Source: Bacteroidota bacterium
GTDB lineage: Bacteria; Bacteroidota; Bacteroidia; Chitinophagales; Chitinophagaceae
NCBI GenBank assembly: GCA_018267515.1
Contig: JAFDYJ010000010.1
Span: forward strand, 1-64,000
Reading direction: 5' to 3'
DNA length: 64,000 nucleotides
In this document: positions 53,856 through 63,803 of the stretch, piece after piece
Layout of the letters: every line of letters starts with the position of its first letter
How positions within the stretch are numbered: the first letter of the stretch is position 1
Program-made: the position numbers and the translations under genes
The notes under the pieces: generated by a model
The model's input: only the letters and a program-made list of their open reading frames with translations
Databases searched by the model: none
What the model was told of the DNA's origin: nothing

Positions 53856-55199
53856 ATGCAAAAATATCTGATAAAAAACATACAGGTTGTCAACGAAGGA
53901 AAGATACGGGCATCCGATGTACTGATCTCAAATGGCAGAATAGAAAAAATTGAATCTCAAATTAACGGAGCCGATAAGAATTACTCAGAGGTAAATGGGG
54001 AAGGAAAATATCTTTTCCCGGGAGTAATTGATGATCAGGTTCATTTCCGGGAACCGGGTCTGACTCATAAAGCAACTATTTATACAGAATCGAAAGCCGC
54101 TGTTGCCGGTGGCGTTACCAGCTTTATGGAAATGCCGAATACGATTCCTCCAGTATTCACTCAGGAACTGCTGGAGGATAAATATGAGATTGCCCGAAAT
54201 ACCTCTTTGGCAAACTATTCTTTTTATATGGGTACTTCAAATGACAATTCGGATGAAGTTCTCAGAACCAATGATAAAAAGAATAATGTTTGCGGTATCA
54301 AGATTTTCATGGGCTCCTCCACCGGAAATCTATTAGTGGATAATCCCTCTACACTGGATAAAATTTTCAGCGAAAGCGAAGTATTGATTGCCACACATTG
54401 TGAAGATGAACGAATCATCAAAGAAAATCTGCAAAACCTGAAAAAGGAAGGCAGGCAGTTGACGGCTGCTGATCACCCCCTCATAAGAAATGAAGAAGCA
54501 TGTTACTCTTCTTCACTATATGCCATCCAGATCGCAAAGAAATACAACACCCGGTTACACATTCTTCATATTTCAACAGAAAAAGAATTAGCGCTTTTCA
54601 CCAATATGATCCCGCTGAAAGAAAAGCGGATCACAGCTGAGGTATGTGTTCACCATTTGCACTTCACCAGTGACGATTATGAAAGACTTGATAACCTGAT
54701 AAAGTGCAACCCGGCAATAAAATCTCCACACAATAAAGAAGCTTTATGGAAAGGCTTGCTGGATGACAGGTTGGATGTAATTGCCACCGATCATGCCCCG
54801 CATACATGGGAAGAAAAGAATGTAACGTATGAAAAAGCTCATGCCGGCTTACCGCTGGTGCAGCATTCATTATTATTAATGCTCCATTATCATCAACAAA
54901 AGAAAATCAGCCTGGAAAAAATTGCAGAAAAGATGAGTCATGCCGTAGCCGATTGTTTTCAAATAAAAGACAGAGGATATATCCGTGAAGGTTATTTTGC
55001 AGACCTGGTGATAGCAGACCTGAATCAACCTGTTAAAGCCTCCAAAGAAAATATTTATTACAAATGCGGATGGAGTCCGTTAGAGAATTTCGGGTTTCCT
55101 GCATCTATAAGTCAGGTATTTGTGAGCGGGAATTTGGTATATACTGAGGGAAAGTGGGATGAATCACGGAAAGGGTTACGATTACACTTTGAACGGTAA
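53856..55199 (+). CDS. pyrC: Dihydroorotase
   Basis: Dihydroorotase closes carbamoyl-aspartate to dihydroorotate in pyrimidine synthesis. The 447-residue protein has the segment DDQVHFREPGLTHK at the first metal site, where the usual first histidine of HxH is glutamine; I recall the same QVH in other Bacteroidota sequences. Other features are GGVTSFMEMPNT, CGIKIFMGSSTG with a lysine that could be carbamylated, and ATDHAPHT with the catalytic aspartate. The stop TAA directly abuts the ATG of the next gene, so the two are cotranscribed. Cytoplasmic. Confidence 0.94.
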   Translation: MQKYLIKNIQVVNEGKIRASDVLISNGRIEKIESQINGADKNYSEVNGEGKYLFPGVIDDQVHFREPGLTHKATIYTESKAAVAGGVTSFMEMPNTIPPVFTQELLEDKYEIARNTSLANYSFYMGTSNDNSDEVLRTNDKKNNVCGIKIFMGSSTGNLLVDNPSTLDKIFSESEVLIATHCEDERIIKENLQNLKKEGRQLTAADHPLIRNEEACYSSSLYAIQIAKKYNTRLHILHISTEKELALFTNMIPLKEKRITAEVCVHHLHFTSDDYERLDNLIKCNPAIKSPHNKEALWKGLLDDRLDVIATDHAPHTWEEKNVTYEKAHAGLPLVQHSLLLMLHYHQQKKISLEKIAEKMSHAVADCFQIKDRGYIREGYFADLVIADLNQPVKASKENIYYKCGWSPLENFGFPASISQVFVSGNLVYTEGKWDESRKGLRLHFER

Positions 55200-56516
55200 A
55201 TGCAGATAGACAACACAACATACAATGACATTTCTGTATTCAGCATAGATGAGGAATTCTCCATTTTTCATAAGCTGAATTTTACCCGGACCACCGTAGG
55301 CAAAGAATGGTTGAAATATTATTTTGCTCAACCTTTTGATGACATTCACAAAATCACCAGTACACAAAAAGTCATCCAGGCCTTTATCCCCCATGTCGAA
55401 AACCTGCCGGAAGACATTACCAATGGGACCATCATGATGATCAGTAAGTATTTAGACTATGATCTTGATGCTCCACCGGCCAACCCGGGTTTTCCGGGCA
55501 GTCTTTTTTACAAATGGTTTCACCAATCTGATTATTCGCTGTTGAAATTTTCTCTGAAACATTACGCTGATTTTTTCAGAGGCTTAAAAACCCTGGCACA
55601 GGTACTATCCAAAGATGAGCTTCCCACCGTTGCCCAACTCCATGTAGAGCGTATCTTCCAGTTACTGAAACATCCGGCTTTTCAAAAACTGGCGGATGCT
55701 CCAAAAGATCGGATCTTCCCGCTTTCGCAATCTTTAAACCTGGGATATCACCTCTACCATACATTCCGAAGGCAAACGTTAGAATTAATTGACATTTTTG
55801 GAAGATTGGACGCCTGGTACTCAATGGCGGTGGCCGTTAAAAAATTCGGTCTGTGCTTTCCCGAATTGATTGAACAAGATGCCCCGCTGGTAGAAGCAAG
55901 AGGATTATACCATATCCTTTTACCACATCCTGTTGCTTATGATTTTCAAATGAACCCGCAACACAACTTTCTTTTTCTTACAGGAGCAAACATGGCCGGA
56001 AAGAGTACTTTGATAAAATCAGTGGGCGGCGCCGTATTCCTGGCACATATCGGCATGGGTGTACCGGCACAACAGATGAGGCTAACCTTATTTCACGGAC
56101 TCCTGAGCAATATCAATGTTGTGGACAATATCGTGAAAGGAGAAAGCTTTTTCTTCAACGAAGTGCAACGGATAAAAACAACAATTGAAAAAATTAATAA
56201 CGGGAAAAAATGGCTGGTGCTGATAGATGAACTGTTTAAAGGAACCAATATGCAGGATGCCATGAAATGCTCCAGCACAGTAATAAAGGGGTTGATAAAA
56301 ATTAAAAACTCACTGTTTATTTTATCCACGCACTTGTATGAAATCTGTGATGAATTAAAAGAATATCCCAATATCAGTTTCCGGTATTTTGAAACCAATG
56401 TCAAAGACGATCAGTTGGAATTTACTTATCAGCTCAGGGAGGGTGTCAGCAACGATCGCTTTGGATATTTCATCCTTAAAAAAGAGAAAGTGGTGGATTT
56501 GCTGGAAAAATTATGA
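55200..56516 (+). CDS. MutS-family ATPase, short form
   Basis: A 438-residue protein with a C-terminal MutS-type ATPase: Walker A GANMAGKST near residue 265, the glycine-rich MRLTLFHGLLSNINVVD region, Walker B LVLIDELFKGTN and the STH motif LFILSTHLYE. The N-terminal 250 residues look like the core and lever helices, and the mismatch-binding domains I of true MutS are absent. It is thus unlikely to be the main mismatch repair protein; short MutS relatives exist in Bacteroidota with unknown roles. It begins directly after the pyrC stop. Cytoplasmic. Confidence 0.88.
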   Translation: MQIDNTTYNDISVFSIDEEFSIFHKLNFTRTTVGKEWLKYYFAQPFDDIHKITSTQKVIQAFIPHVENLPEDITNGTIMMISKYLDYDLDAPPANPGFPGSLFYKWFHQSDYSLLKFSLKHYADFFRGLKTLAQVLSKDELPTVAQLHVERIFQLLKHPAFQKLADAPKDRIFPLSQSLNLGYHLYHTFRRQTLELIDIFGRLDAWYSMAVAVKKFGLCFPELIEQDAPLVEARGLYHILLPHPVAYDFQMNPQHNFLFLTGANMAGKSTLIKSVGGAVFLAHIGMGVPAQQMRLTLFHGLLSNINVVDNIVKGESFFFNEVQRIKTTIEKINNGKKWLVLIDELFKGTNMQDAMKCSSTVIKGLIKIKNSLFILSTHLYEICDELKEYPNISFRYFETNVKDDQLEFTYQLREGVSNDRFGYFILKKEKVVDLLEKL

Positions 56517-56558
56517 GAACTATAATTTATTTAATATTTCTGGATTGTTGAAAAGACT

Positions 56559-56566
56559 TTAATTTG
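56559..56566 (+). promoter_or_regulatory. Promoter -7-like box for the M1 peptidase
   Basis: TTAATTTG, one base off TAnnTTTG, six bases before the ATG at 56573. Confidence 0.35.
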
Positions 56567-56572
56567 TAACCT

Positions 56573-58171
56573 ATGTTAAAAGGCATCTTTCTTTGTTTTT
56601 TCCTGGTATCCTCTTTTTTCCTGTTTGCACAGCCGGGTATGGATGTGTTACATTACAAATTTGAAATAGAACTATCCGACCATTCCGATACAATAAAAGG
56701 AAAAGCTGAAATAAAAATACTCCTCACCCAATGGAATAAATCCATAAGCTTTGACCTGGTAAACCTAAATAATAAGGGGAAAGGTATGACCGTAACAAAG
56801 GTTTCATTTCTAAGACCGGCTTCCTCAGTTTCTTTTCAGCAACAAAATGATAAATTAATTATTACACCTTCTATTGCATTCAACCCCGACGATACAGCCG
56901 TTATCGTTATAAACTACAAAGGAATTCCCGCTGACGGGTTAATCATTTCCAAAAATAAATACGGCGATCGAACCTTTTTTGCAGATAACTGGCCCAACCG
57001 GGCACATAACTGGATACCCTGCAAAGATGAACCGGGGGATAAGTCAAATTTTGAATTCCTGGTTACTGCCCCATCCAAATATGATGTAATTTCCAATGGA
57101 AAAAAAATTGAAGAACGGAGCATTAATACGTATAAAAAACTTACTCATTGGTCAAGCGATATTCCACTGCCAACAAAAGTGATGGTGATTGGCGTAGCTA
57201 GGTTTGCCGTGAAAGAATATCCGGATAGTCCGCCGGACATACCTGTCAGCGCCTGGGTGTATCCGCAAGATAGCATCACCGGGTTCCGGAATTATTCAGT
57301 AGCACCTTCCATTCTGAAATTTATGTCAGCCTATATTGCTCCTTATCCATATAATAAACTGGCAAATGTGGAATCCACCACCATCTTTGGAGGAATGGAA
57401 AACGCCGGAGCTATTTTTTATTTTGAAGGTTCGGCATCCTCCAATAATACTCAGGAAAGTTTGATTGCACATGAAATTGCTCACCAGTGGTTCGGGGATA
57501 TGGCATCGGAGAAAAAATTCTCACACCTTTGGCTCAGCGAGGGTTTCGCCACCTACCTGACACACATTTATATTGAATCTAAATATGGAACAGACAGCTT
57601 AAATAATCAGATGAAAGCGGATCGCCGCCAGGTTATTTCCTTTTCAAGGAGTAATACTCGACCGGTTGTTGATTCCATATCACCTTATATCAATTTATTA
57701 AATGCAAACAGCTATCAAAAGGGCGGTTGGGTTTTGCATATGCTACGCCGCCAGTTGGGAGATACTGTGTTTCAACAAATCATCAGGCGATACTATGACA
57801 AATTCAAAGGAAAAAATGCAGACACCAGGGATTTTGAAACTGTTGCCGAAGAAGTAAGTGGGAAAAATCTGAAAACTTTTTTTGACCAATGGCTGTATAG
57901 TTCCTCTCTTCCACAACTTGAAATCTCCTGGCAATATTCGGATACACAGAAAAGTATAAATCTGACAGTAGAACAAAAGCAATCTTTAGATTTCCAGTTT
58001 CCATTGGAAGTGCAAATCAAATCAAGCGCCGGGAATTCAACTACCCACAGTTTATTGATAACGTTTGAGAAACAGTCATTTACTTTACCGGTTTCCGGCA
58101 TACCGTCTTCGGTTATCATAGATCCTCACACATCCACATTAGGTGAGTGGATAGTCAAAGAAAACAAATAA
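56573..58171 (+). CDS. Secreted M1-family aminopeptidase
   Basis: A 532-residue M1 metallopeptidase with a signal peptide (IFLCFFLVSSFFLFAQ). The GxMEN exopeptidase motif is GGMENAGAIFY near residue 275; zinc ligands are in HEIAHQWFGD, then E in WLSEGFATYL. The usual large C-terminal helical domain of aminopeptidase N is missing, so this is a short form with the N-terminal and catalytic domains plus a small beta tail. It removes N-terminal residues from peptides outside the inner membrane. It lies 56 bases after the MutS-like gene. Confidence 0.92.
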   Translation: MLKGIFLCFFLVSSFFLFAQPGMDVLHYKFEIELSDHSDTIKGKAEIKILLTQWNKSISFDLVNLNNKGKGMTVTKVSFLRPASSVSFQQQNDKLIITPSIAFNPDDTAVIVINYKGIPADGLIISKNKYGDRTFFADNWPNRAHNWIPCKDEPGDKSNFEFLVTAPSKYDVISNGKKIEERSINTYKKLTHWSSDIPLPTKVMVIGVARFAVKEYPDSPPDIPVSAWVYPQDSITGFRNYSVAPSILKFMSAYIAPYPYNKLANVESTTIFGGMENAGAIFYFEGSASSNNTQESLIAHEIAHQWFGDMASEKKFSHLWLSEGFATYLTHIYIESKYGTDSLNNQMKADRRQVISFSRSNTRPVVDSISPYINLLNANSYQKGGWVLHMLRRQLGDTVFQQIIRRYYDKFKGKNADTRDFETVAEEVSGKNLKTFFDQWLYSSSLPQLEISWQYSDTQKSINLTVEQKQSLDFQFPLEVQIKSSAGNSTTHSLLITFEKQSFTLPVSGIPSSVIIDPHTSTLGEWIVKENK

Positions 58172-58213
58172 TGTGATTTTCAGGGGGTGTATTTCAGGTT
58201 TTACGGAAATTTG

Positions 58214-58222
58214 TAAATTCGG
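58214..58222 (+). promoter_or_regulatory. Promoter-like box TAAATTCGG before the first paralog
   Basis: TAAATTCGG, identical to the box before the TSUP gene, ends 17 bases before the ATG at 58240. The second paralog has a related TAAATTGTCGG at 59351. Confidence 0.45.
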
Positions 58223-58239
58223 AACTGTAAAGTCCGGCT

Positions 58240-59292
58240 ATGCCTGATTCTGCACCACCTCCTCTGCCTCCTCCTTCGTCTCCGAAATCTTCGGGTCTGA
58301 AGTTCCATAGTTCTACCATGATTCGAAATATAATAACCGGTGTTATTACAACTGTAATTGGAGCCGTTATATTATATTTCTTAAAATTTAATGAACATAA
58401 AGATTCACATGATATAGATTCACTACTTGTTAAAGAAGCCACCGGCAATGCATGGAAATCATATGTATCGGCTGAAAATGTTTTTTATAATAACATGCAA
58501 ACTTACCAGGCAAACTATTCTATTAACGGATTTGATCATTTTAAAGAAGCTACCCTCAATGAATTTGAACATTTTGACTCAGATCTGAAAAGAATTCAGA
58601 ATACAAAAAACCTGGATCCTTCATTTCTGTCAATGCTGGAAAATCGTAAAAAAATCAATGATGAATCAAAAGTCAAATACAGGAAGTACCTTGACAATTA
58701 TTACAGCATCTCTCAAAGTATTACAGACCCAACGGAACGAAATAACAAACTGAATACTGAAACACAACGATTCCTTGACGAACGCAGGGAAAGGGATCAG
58801 TTATTTGCAAACTCAATTGAAGAGCTTTGCAAAACACTAACAGACAAATATTCAGGCAATTTTGTGAAATCCAGCCTGGCTATGTATCAAGCCGTACAAC
58901 AAACCAATTCAAACAATCAAAATAACCAGTCCTCGAATTCCGGAACAGGTTCTGATGTTTATAGAAATAAAGCCGGGGCAGATACTAATAAAACAAATAA
59001 CTATAATCCGGGTACAATGGACCGGGCAATGATCGTCGGGACCTGGATAAGGAGTACTAACTATTTATACCACTATCCTGATGGCAGAATGTATTACTAT
59101 TTCAGTAATGGAGACAGTACTTATGGAAGCTGGGAAATTTATAATAACCAGCTTTATCATTACTACAATCAATATTATGGTGCAGGCAACAGGTGGGTAT
59201 ATAATATTTCTAACCTGACGGAAAATTTATTTTCTATTACCTTATCCGATTCACCATTTACACGGTTTGATTTTGTCAGGAACAATAATTGA
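58240..59292 (+). CDS. Membrane protein of unknown function, tandem paralog 1
   Basis: A 350-residue protein I do not recognise. It starts with a short proline-rich tail (APPPLPPPSSP), then one transmembrane helix near residues 30-48 (IITGVITTVIGAVILYFL), a long charged helical region with predicted coiled-coil character (residues 60-220), an asparagine/serine-rich linker (NSNNQNNQSSNSGTG), and a C-terminal beta domain starting VGTWIRSTNYLYHYP that looks lipocalin-like. The next gene repeats the same plan. The topology suggests a cytoplasmic tail and an external helical and beta part. Function unknown. Confidence 0.78.
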   Translation: MPDSAPPPLPPPSSPKSSGLKFHSSTMIRNIITGVITTVIGAVILYFLKFNEHKDSHDIDSLLVKEATGNAWKSYVSAENVFYNNMQTYQANYSINGFDHFKEATLNEFEHFDSDLKRIQNTKNLDPSFLSMLENRKKINDESKVKYRKYLDNYYSISQSITDPTERNNKLNTETQRFLDERRERDQLFANSIEELCKTLTDKYSGNFVKSSLAMYQAVQQTNSNNQNNQSSNSGTGSDVYRNKAGADTNKTNNYNPGTMDRAMIVGTWIRSTNYLYHYPDGRMYYYFSNGDSTYGSWEIYNNQLYHYYNQYYGAGNRWVYNISNLTENLFSITLSDSPFTRFDFVRNNN

Positions 59293-59380
59293 TATTCGCT
59301 TAACAATAAATTTTAAACCGTAATTCCTTTTTCAATTACAGGCGATATTGTAAATTGTCGGCTTAAATATAATATATAAC

Positions 59381-60211
59381 ATGGCAGGTGGACCTCCTCC
59401 TTTACGTTCTTCCGGCAGTACTGCGTTAAAAAATATCGTAATCGGTGTTATAACAACTGTTTTGGCAAGCTCAATTGTTTATTTTCTTGGATTTCAAAAC
59501 AAACAGGCTGACAAAGATGAAATCCAGAAAAAGAAAGAAGCTACTATGGATGCCTGGAATTCATTAATGTTTTATGAAAAACAATTCAGAGAAACAGGTA
59601 CCCGGATGGTTTGCTTAGATGATACATCAGAAATGTCTGACCGGATCTTAATTGAATATGACAAGATTATAAAGAATATCAGCAATATCGAGAAAGTGGC
59701 AAACGTTGACAACCGGCTTGTTTCTTTAATTGATCGCAGGATTGCAACATTAACCGATAAAAGAAAAGCGACAGCAGATTACAATAATACTATTCTTTCT
59801 ACTGACATAAGTGAAGATACTGCAGCAGCAATTGCATTATACAATAATTTTATTTCGAAAATGAATGCATTTGAATACCGTGATACTGCATTTATCAATG
59901 GAGTCAGCAATGAACTCACAAAAAAATACAACACGAAATTCAGCATACCCGGGCCGACAATAATAACTCCGGAGCTCTTATTTGGTAACTGGACAGTGGA
60001 TCGGGACAAATATTTAAACCTCAAAAAGGATAATACTTTTTCTTTTAATATGGACTCGATTGATTATCCCGGAAGATGGTCGCTGGATAATCTGACCCTT
60101 CACTTCAACTTCTTTGATGGTAGCAGTATTGATTATATTATTAATTCCGGAGGTCAAAACTTTTTGCTGACCAATGACGGTAACGGAACCCCCCACTTTT
60201 TTTGTCGTTGA
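59381..60211 (+). CDS. Membrane protein of unknown function, tandem paralog 2
   Basis: A 276-residue protein with the same order as its neighbour: proline-rich start (GGPPPLRSSG), one membrane helix (IVIGVITTVLASSIVYFLG), a helical charged region near residues 50-190 (EIQKKKEATMDAWNSL), and a C-terminal beta domain beginning LFGNWTVDRDKYLNLKKDN. Shared words are ITTV and a KEAT start of the helical part. It is shorter because the linker is nearly absent. Divergence is large, so the duplication is old. Function unknown; no partner genes are evident. Confidence 0.77.
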   Translation: MAGGPPPLRSSGSTALKNIVIGVITTVLASSIVYFLGFQNKQADKDEIQKKKEATMDAWNSLMFYEKQFRETGTRMVCLDDTSEMSDRILIEYDKIIKNISNIEKVANVDNRLVSLIDRRIATLTDKRKATADYNNTILSTDISEDTAAAIALYNNFISKMNAFEYRDTAFINGVSNELTKKYNTKFSIPGPTIITPELLFGNWTVDRDKYLNLKKDNTFSFNMDSIDYPGRWSLDNLTLHFNFFDGSSIDYIINSGGQNFLLTNDGNGTPHFFCR

Positions 60212-60289
60212 TCTTTTACTGCTATACCACTTACCGGTAGGTATTTAGAAAATTATTTTTTCTATCTTCAATCCGATAACATCCGGATT

Positions 60290-61837
60290 ATGCTGGTAAA
60301 AACATTTGGTAGTGCTGTATATGGTGTAGAAGCCATCTCCATTACAATAGAAGTAAATATGATGGCAACTGCAAAAGATCCAATGATTGTAGGCTTACCG
60401 GACAATGCTGTGAAAGAAAGCCTTCAAAGAGTGGAAAGCACAATCAAAACCAACGGGTTCATTATGCCCCGTACAAAAATTGTAGTAAACCTGGCTCCGG
60501 CAGATATAAAAAAGAGCGGAACCGCTTTCGATCTCCCCATTGCATTAGGTATATTAGGTTCGTCCGGACAATTGAAAAATTTTGAGCTGCTTCAGCAATA
60601 CCTGATCATGGGAGAATTAAGTCTCGATGGCGAAATCCGACCCATTAAAGGAGCATTACCTATAGCTATACAGGCAAGAAAAGAAGGATTCAAAGGATTG
60701 ATTGTTCCGAAATCCAATGCCCGTGAAGCGGGGATGGTAAACAATATTAATGTTTATGGAATCAGCCATATCAAAGAAGTAATTGATTTTTTTGAAAACA
60801 ATGAAGAGGGCTTAGAATCAACCTTTGTAAATACCAGGGATGAATTTTTTCATTCCCAATACGATTTTGAAATTGACTTTTCCGATGTAAAAGGACAGGA
60901 AAATATCAAAAGAGCATTGGAGATTGCCGCAGCAGGCGGACATAATGCCATTTTAATTGGTCCACCCGGTGCAGGAAAAACCATGCTGGCAAAAAGATTA
61001 CCCACCATTTTACCTCCCCTGTCATTACAGGAAGCTTTGGAAACAACAAAAATTCATTCCGTTGCCGGAAAACTTCCTGAAAATTCTACATTGATTTCAA
61101 AGCGTCCTTTTCGTTCTCCGCATCATACTATCAGTGATGTGGCACTGGTAGGCGGAGGTGGCATACCCCAGCCGGGTGAAATTTCGTTAGCACACAATGG
61201 CGTTTTGTTTTTGGATGAACTACCGGAATTTAAAAGAACCGTATTGGAAGTTATGCGTCAACCCATGGAAGAAAGACGAGTAACCATCTCCCGGGCAAAA
61301 GTAGCAGTAGATTTTCCAGCAAGTTTTATGCTGATTGCCTCAATGAATCCATGTCCTTGCGGATATTACAATCATCCTGAAAAGGAATGTACCTGTCCGC
61401 CCGGTGCAGTTCAAAAATACCTGAATAAAATTTCCGGGCCTTTACTCGACAGGATTGACCTGCATGTGGAAGTTACACCGGTTCCCTTCAGTGAACTCTC
61501 TTCAATTAAAACTTCAGAGACATCATCTTCCATCCGGGACCGGGTCATCAAGGCAAGAGAAATTCAGGCAGAACGATACAAAACCTTTCCCGGCATTTAT
61601 TGTAATGCACAGATGAGCAGTAAAATGCTGAAAGAAATTTGTGTTATTGATAAAGTGGGGCACAACTTATTAAAAACGGCAATGGAAAAATTGAATTTAT
61701 CAGCCCGGGCCTATGATCGTATTTTAAAAGTATCCAGAACTATTGCTGATCTGTCAATATGCGATACTATAAAACCGGAACACCTGGCTGAAGCGATTCA
61801 ATACCGGAGCCTTGACAGAGAAGGGTGGGCAGGATGA
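60290..61837 (+). CDS. comM: ComM/YifB Mg-chelatase-family AAA+ ATPase
   Basis: ComM is a hexameric helicase that promotes branch migration during uptake of foreign DNA; YifB relatives are widespread also where competence is unknown. The 515 residues begin with the Lon-like N domain (MLVKTFGSAVYGVEAI, ALGILGSSGQLKN), then an AAA+ domain with Walker A GPPGAGKTML near 225 and GVLFLDELPEF (Walker B), and end with the Mg-chelatase C-terminal region RAYDRILKVSRTIADL. The cysteine cluster CPCGYYNHPEKECTC is typical. Cytoplasmic; single gene. Confidence 0.94.
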   Translation: MLVKTFGSAVYGVEAISITIEVNMMATAKDPMIVGLPDNAVKESLQRVESTIKTNGFIMPRTKIVVNLAPADIKKSGTAFDLPIALGILGSSGQLKNFELLQQYLIMGELSLDGEIRPIKGALPIAIQARKEGFKGLIVPKSNAREAGMVNNINVYGISHIKEVIDFFENNEEGLESTFVNTRDEFFHSQYDFEIDFSDVKGQENIKRALEIAAAGGHNAILIGPPGAGKTMLAKRLPTILPPLSLQEALETTKIHSVAGKLPENSTLISKRPFRSPHHTISDVALVGGGGIPQPGEISLAHNGVLFLDELPEFKRTVLEVMRQPMEERRVTISRAKVAVDFPASFMLIASMNPCPCGYYNHPEKECTCPPGAVQKYLNKISGPLLDRIDLHVEVTPVPFSELSSIKTSETSSSIRDRVIKAREIQAERYKTFPGIYCNAQMSSKMLKEICVIDKVGHNLLKTAMEKLNLSARAYDRILKVSRTIADLSICDTIKPEHLAEAIQYRSLDREGWAG

Positions 61838-61983
61838 TACAAAGAATTCCTGATCCAGGTTCTCAATTCCGATCCCTAACCAATTTTCGCTTTCCTTCAC
61901 TCCTGTTATTTTGTCCTGTTTTCCGAACTTGTACGATGTTTGTGAAATAATTCCTTTTTGCTTCCTTACCAACGAGTACAATT

Positions 61984-63771
61984 ATGAAGATTCTTTTTAA
62001 ATACCTGAAACCCCATAAATGGCTGGTAGCCCTGGTGATGGCATTGGCCGCATTTAATGTAGGCTTTTCATTGATAGACCCCATACTTTTTGGGAAGCTG
62101 ATCAACATGGCTAATGCATACATGATTCAGAAATTCGATGCTGCCCGGTTTTTTAATTCATTTTCCTGGCGTCAGCCCGGCGTTTGGTATATTGTTGTCC
62201 TCTCTATTTCCGTAGCGATGATCAGCCGTCTTGCAAAAAATTTCCAGGACTATTTTTTAAATGTAGTAATTCAGAAATTCGGAGCCAAGGTTTTTACAGA
62301 TGGATTGCAACATGCTATGAAACTTCCTTACCAGGAATTTGAAGATCAGCGAAGTGGTGAAACTCTTTCAGTGTTGACGAAAGTCCGCAGTGACGTTGAA
62401 AAATTTATGATCAGCTTCATCAATATCCTCTTCAGTGTGTTCATAGGAATTTTATTCGTATTCACTTATGCCGCCCTGTTTATTCACTGGAGCATTCCTT
62501 TAGCTTACCTCGGAGGCATTTCAATTTTGACTGTCATCACCAATTTACTAAGTAAAAAAATTAAAAGCATACAACGAAATATCGTTAACCAAACCACTGC
62601 ACTGGCAGGATCAACAACAGAATCACTTCGAAATATTGAATTAGTGAAGAGCCTGGGCCTGACTCACCAGGAAGTCAATCGGCTGAATAAAAACACATAT
62701 AAAATTCTGGGGCTCGAGCTTGCAAAAGTAAAACGTATCCGGAGTATCAGTTTTATCCAAGGTACCATGGTAAATACACTGAGGCAGGTCATTCTCTTTA
62801 TCCTGATGTGGTTGATCTTCCACGATAAAATGGATGCGGGGCAATTGGTGACCATGCAGATATTTTCATTTTTTGTTTTTGGTCCTTTGCAGGAAATCGG
62901 AAATATTCTGCTTTCTTATCGTGAAGCGGAAGCCTCTTTAAATAATTTTGACAACCTGATGAAAAAAGCTCCTGAAACGGAACCGGCTCATCCAAAACAT
63001 TTAGGGATTATTGAAACTCTTTCATTTCGCCACGTGGCCTTTCAACATCAAACGGCTTCACAAAAAGCAATTAACGATATCAGCTTCGATGTTAAAGTGG
63101 GTGAAACCATTGCTTTCGTTGGACCGAGTGGCAGCGGCAAAACAACATTGATGAAATTATTAGTAGGTCTATATCGTCCGCAACAGGGAAAAATTTTATA
63201 CAATAATTCCGACGAAACAGAAATCAAATTTGATGATCTGCGCAATCAGATCGGATTCGTGACACAAGAAACCAATTTATTCAGTGGCACCATTAAGGAA
63301 AATCTTTTATTTGTAAATCCGGGAGCTGATGAAGAAGAAGTAATGGATGCATTGAACAAAGCTTCCTGCCAGAATTTATTAATACGGGCAGAAAAAGGCC
63401 TCGATACCATGATAGGAGAAGGAGGACTGAAATTAAGCGGAGGTGAAAAACAACGGTTATCCATTGCCCGTGCGTTGCTGCGAAAACCAAGACTGCTATT
63501 GTTTGACGAAGCCACTTCAGCACTGGATTCACTGACTGAAGAAGAAATTACAGATACCATAAAAGATATTTCCCGTGAAGGAACGCAGATCACTATTCTG
63601 ATTGCACACCGCCTTTCCACAATCATGCATGCTGATAGAATTTATGTGTTGGAAAAAGGAGAAGTGGTTGAAACCGGGAATCATGAATCCCTCCTGGATG
63701 AAAAAGGTCTGTATTATGCCATGTGGCGTCAGCAGATCGGTGAAAGAAAAAAGAAAGCGATTGCAGTATAA
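61984..63771 (+). CDS. ABC transporter, fused permease-ATPase
   Basis: A 595-residue half-transporter of the MsbA/multidrug type that works as a dimer to export lipids or drugs. Six hydrophobic helices cover residues 15-310; the ATPase has Walker A GPSGSGKTT near 375, the signature LSGGEKQRLSIARA near 485, and Walker B LLLFDEATSALDS. The EAA-like coupling loop and D-loop are intact. Inner membrane. The substrate is not evident and no membrane-fusion partner gene is adjacent. The tail-to-tail receptor gene to the right ends 32 bases away. Confidence 0.93.
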   Translation: MKILFKYLKPHKWLVALVMALAAFNVGFSLIDPILFGKLINMANAYMIQKFDAARFFNSFSWRQPGVWYIVVLSISVAMISRLAKNFQDYFLNVVIQKFGAKVFTDGLQHAMKLPYQEFEDQRSGETLSVLTKVRSDVEKFMISFINILFSVFIGILFVFTYAALFIHWSIPLAYLGGISILTVITNLLSKKIKSIQRNIVNQTTALAGSTTESLRNIELVKSLGLTHQEVNRLNKNTYKILGLELAKVKRIRSISFIQGTMVNTLRQVILFILMWLIFHDKMDAGQLVTMQIFSFFVFGPLQEIGNILLSYREAEASLNNFDNLMKKAPETEPAHPKHLGIIETLSFRHVAFQHQTASQKAINDISFDVKVGETIAFVGPSGSGKTTLMKLLVGLYRPQQGKILYNNSDETEIKFDDLRNQIGFVTQETNLFSGTIKENLLFVNPGADEEEVMDALNKASCQNLLIRAEKGLDTMIGEGGLKLSGGEKQRLSIARALLRKPRLLLFDEATSALDSLTEEEITDTIKDISREGTQITILIAHRLSTIMHADRIYVLEKGEVVETGNHESLLDEKGLYYAMWRQQIGERKKKAIAV

Positions 63772-63803
63772 AACTTTCTTCAATTGCAGAACAACCCACT
63801 GTT

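Noticed and set aside
57793..58119. Antisense frame inside the M1 peptidase gene
   Set aside because: It lies wholly opposite a well-supported gene and has no independent motif or start signal.
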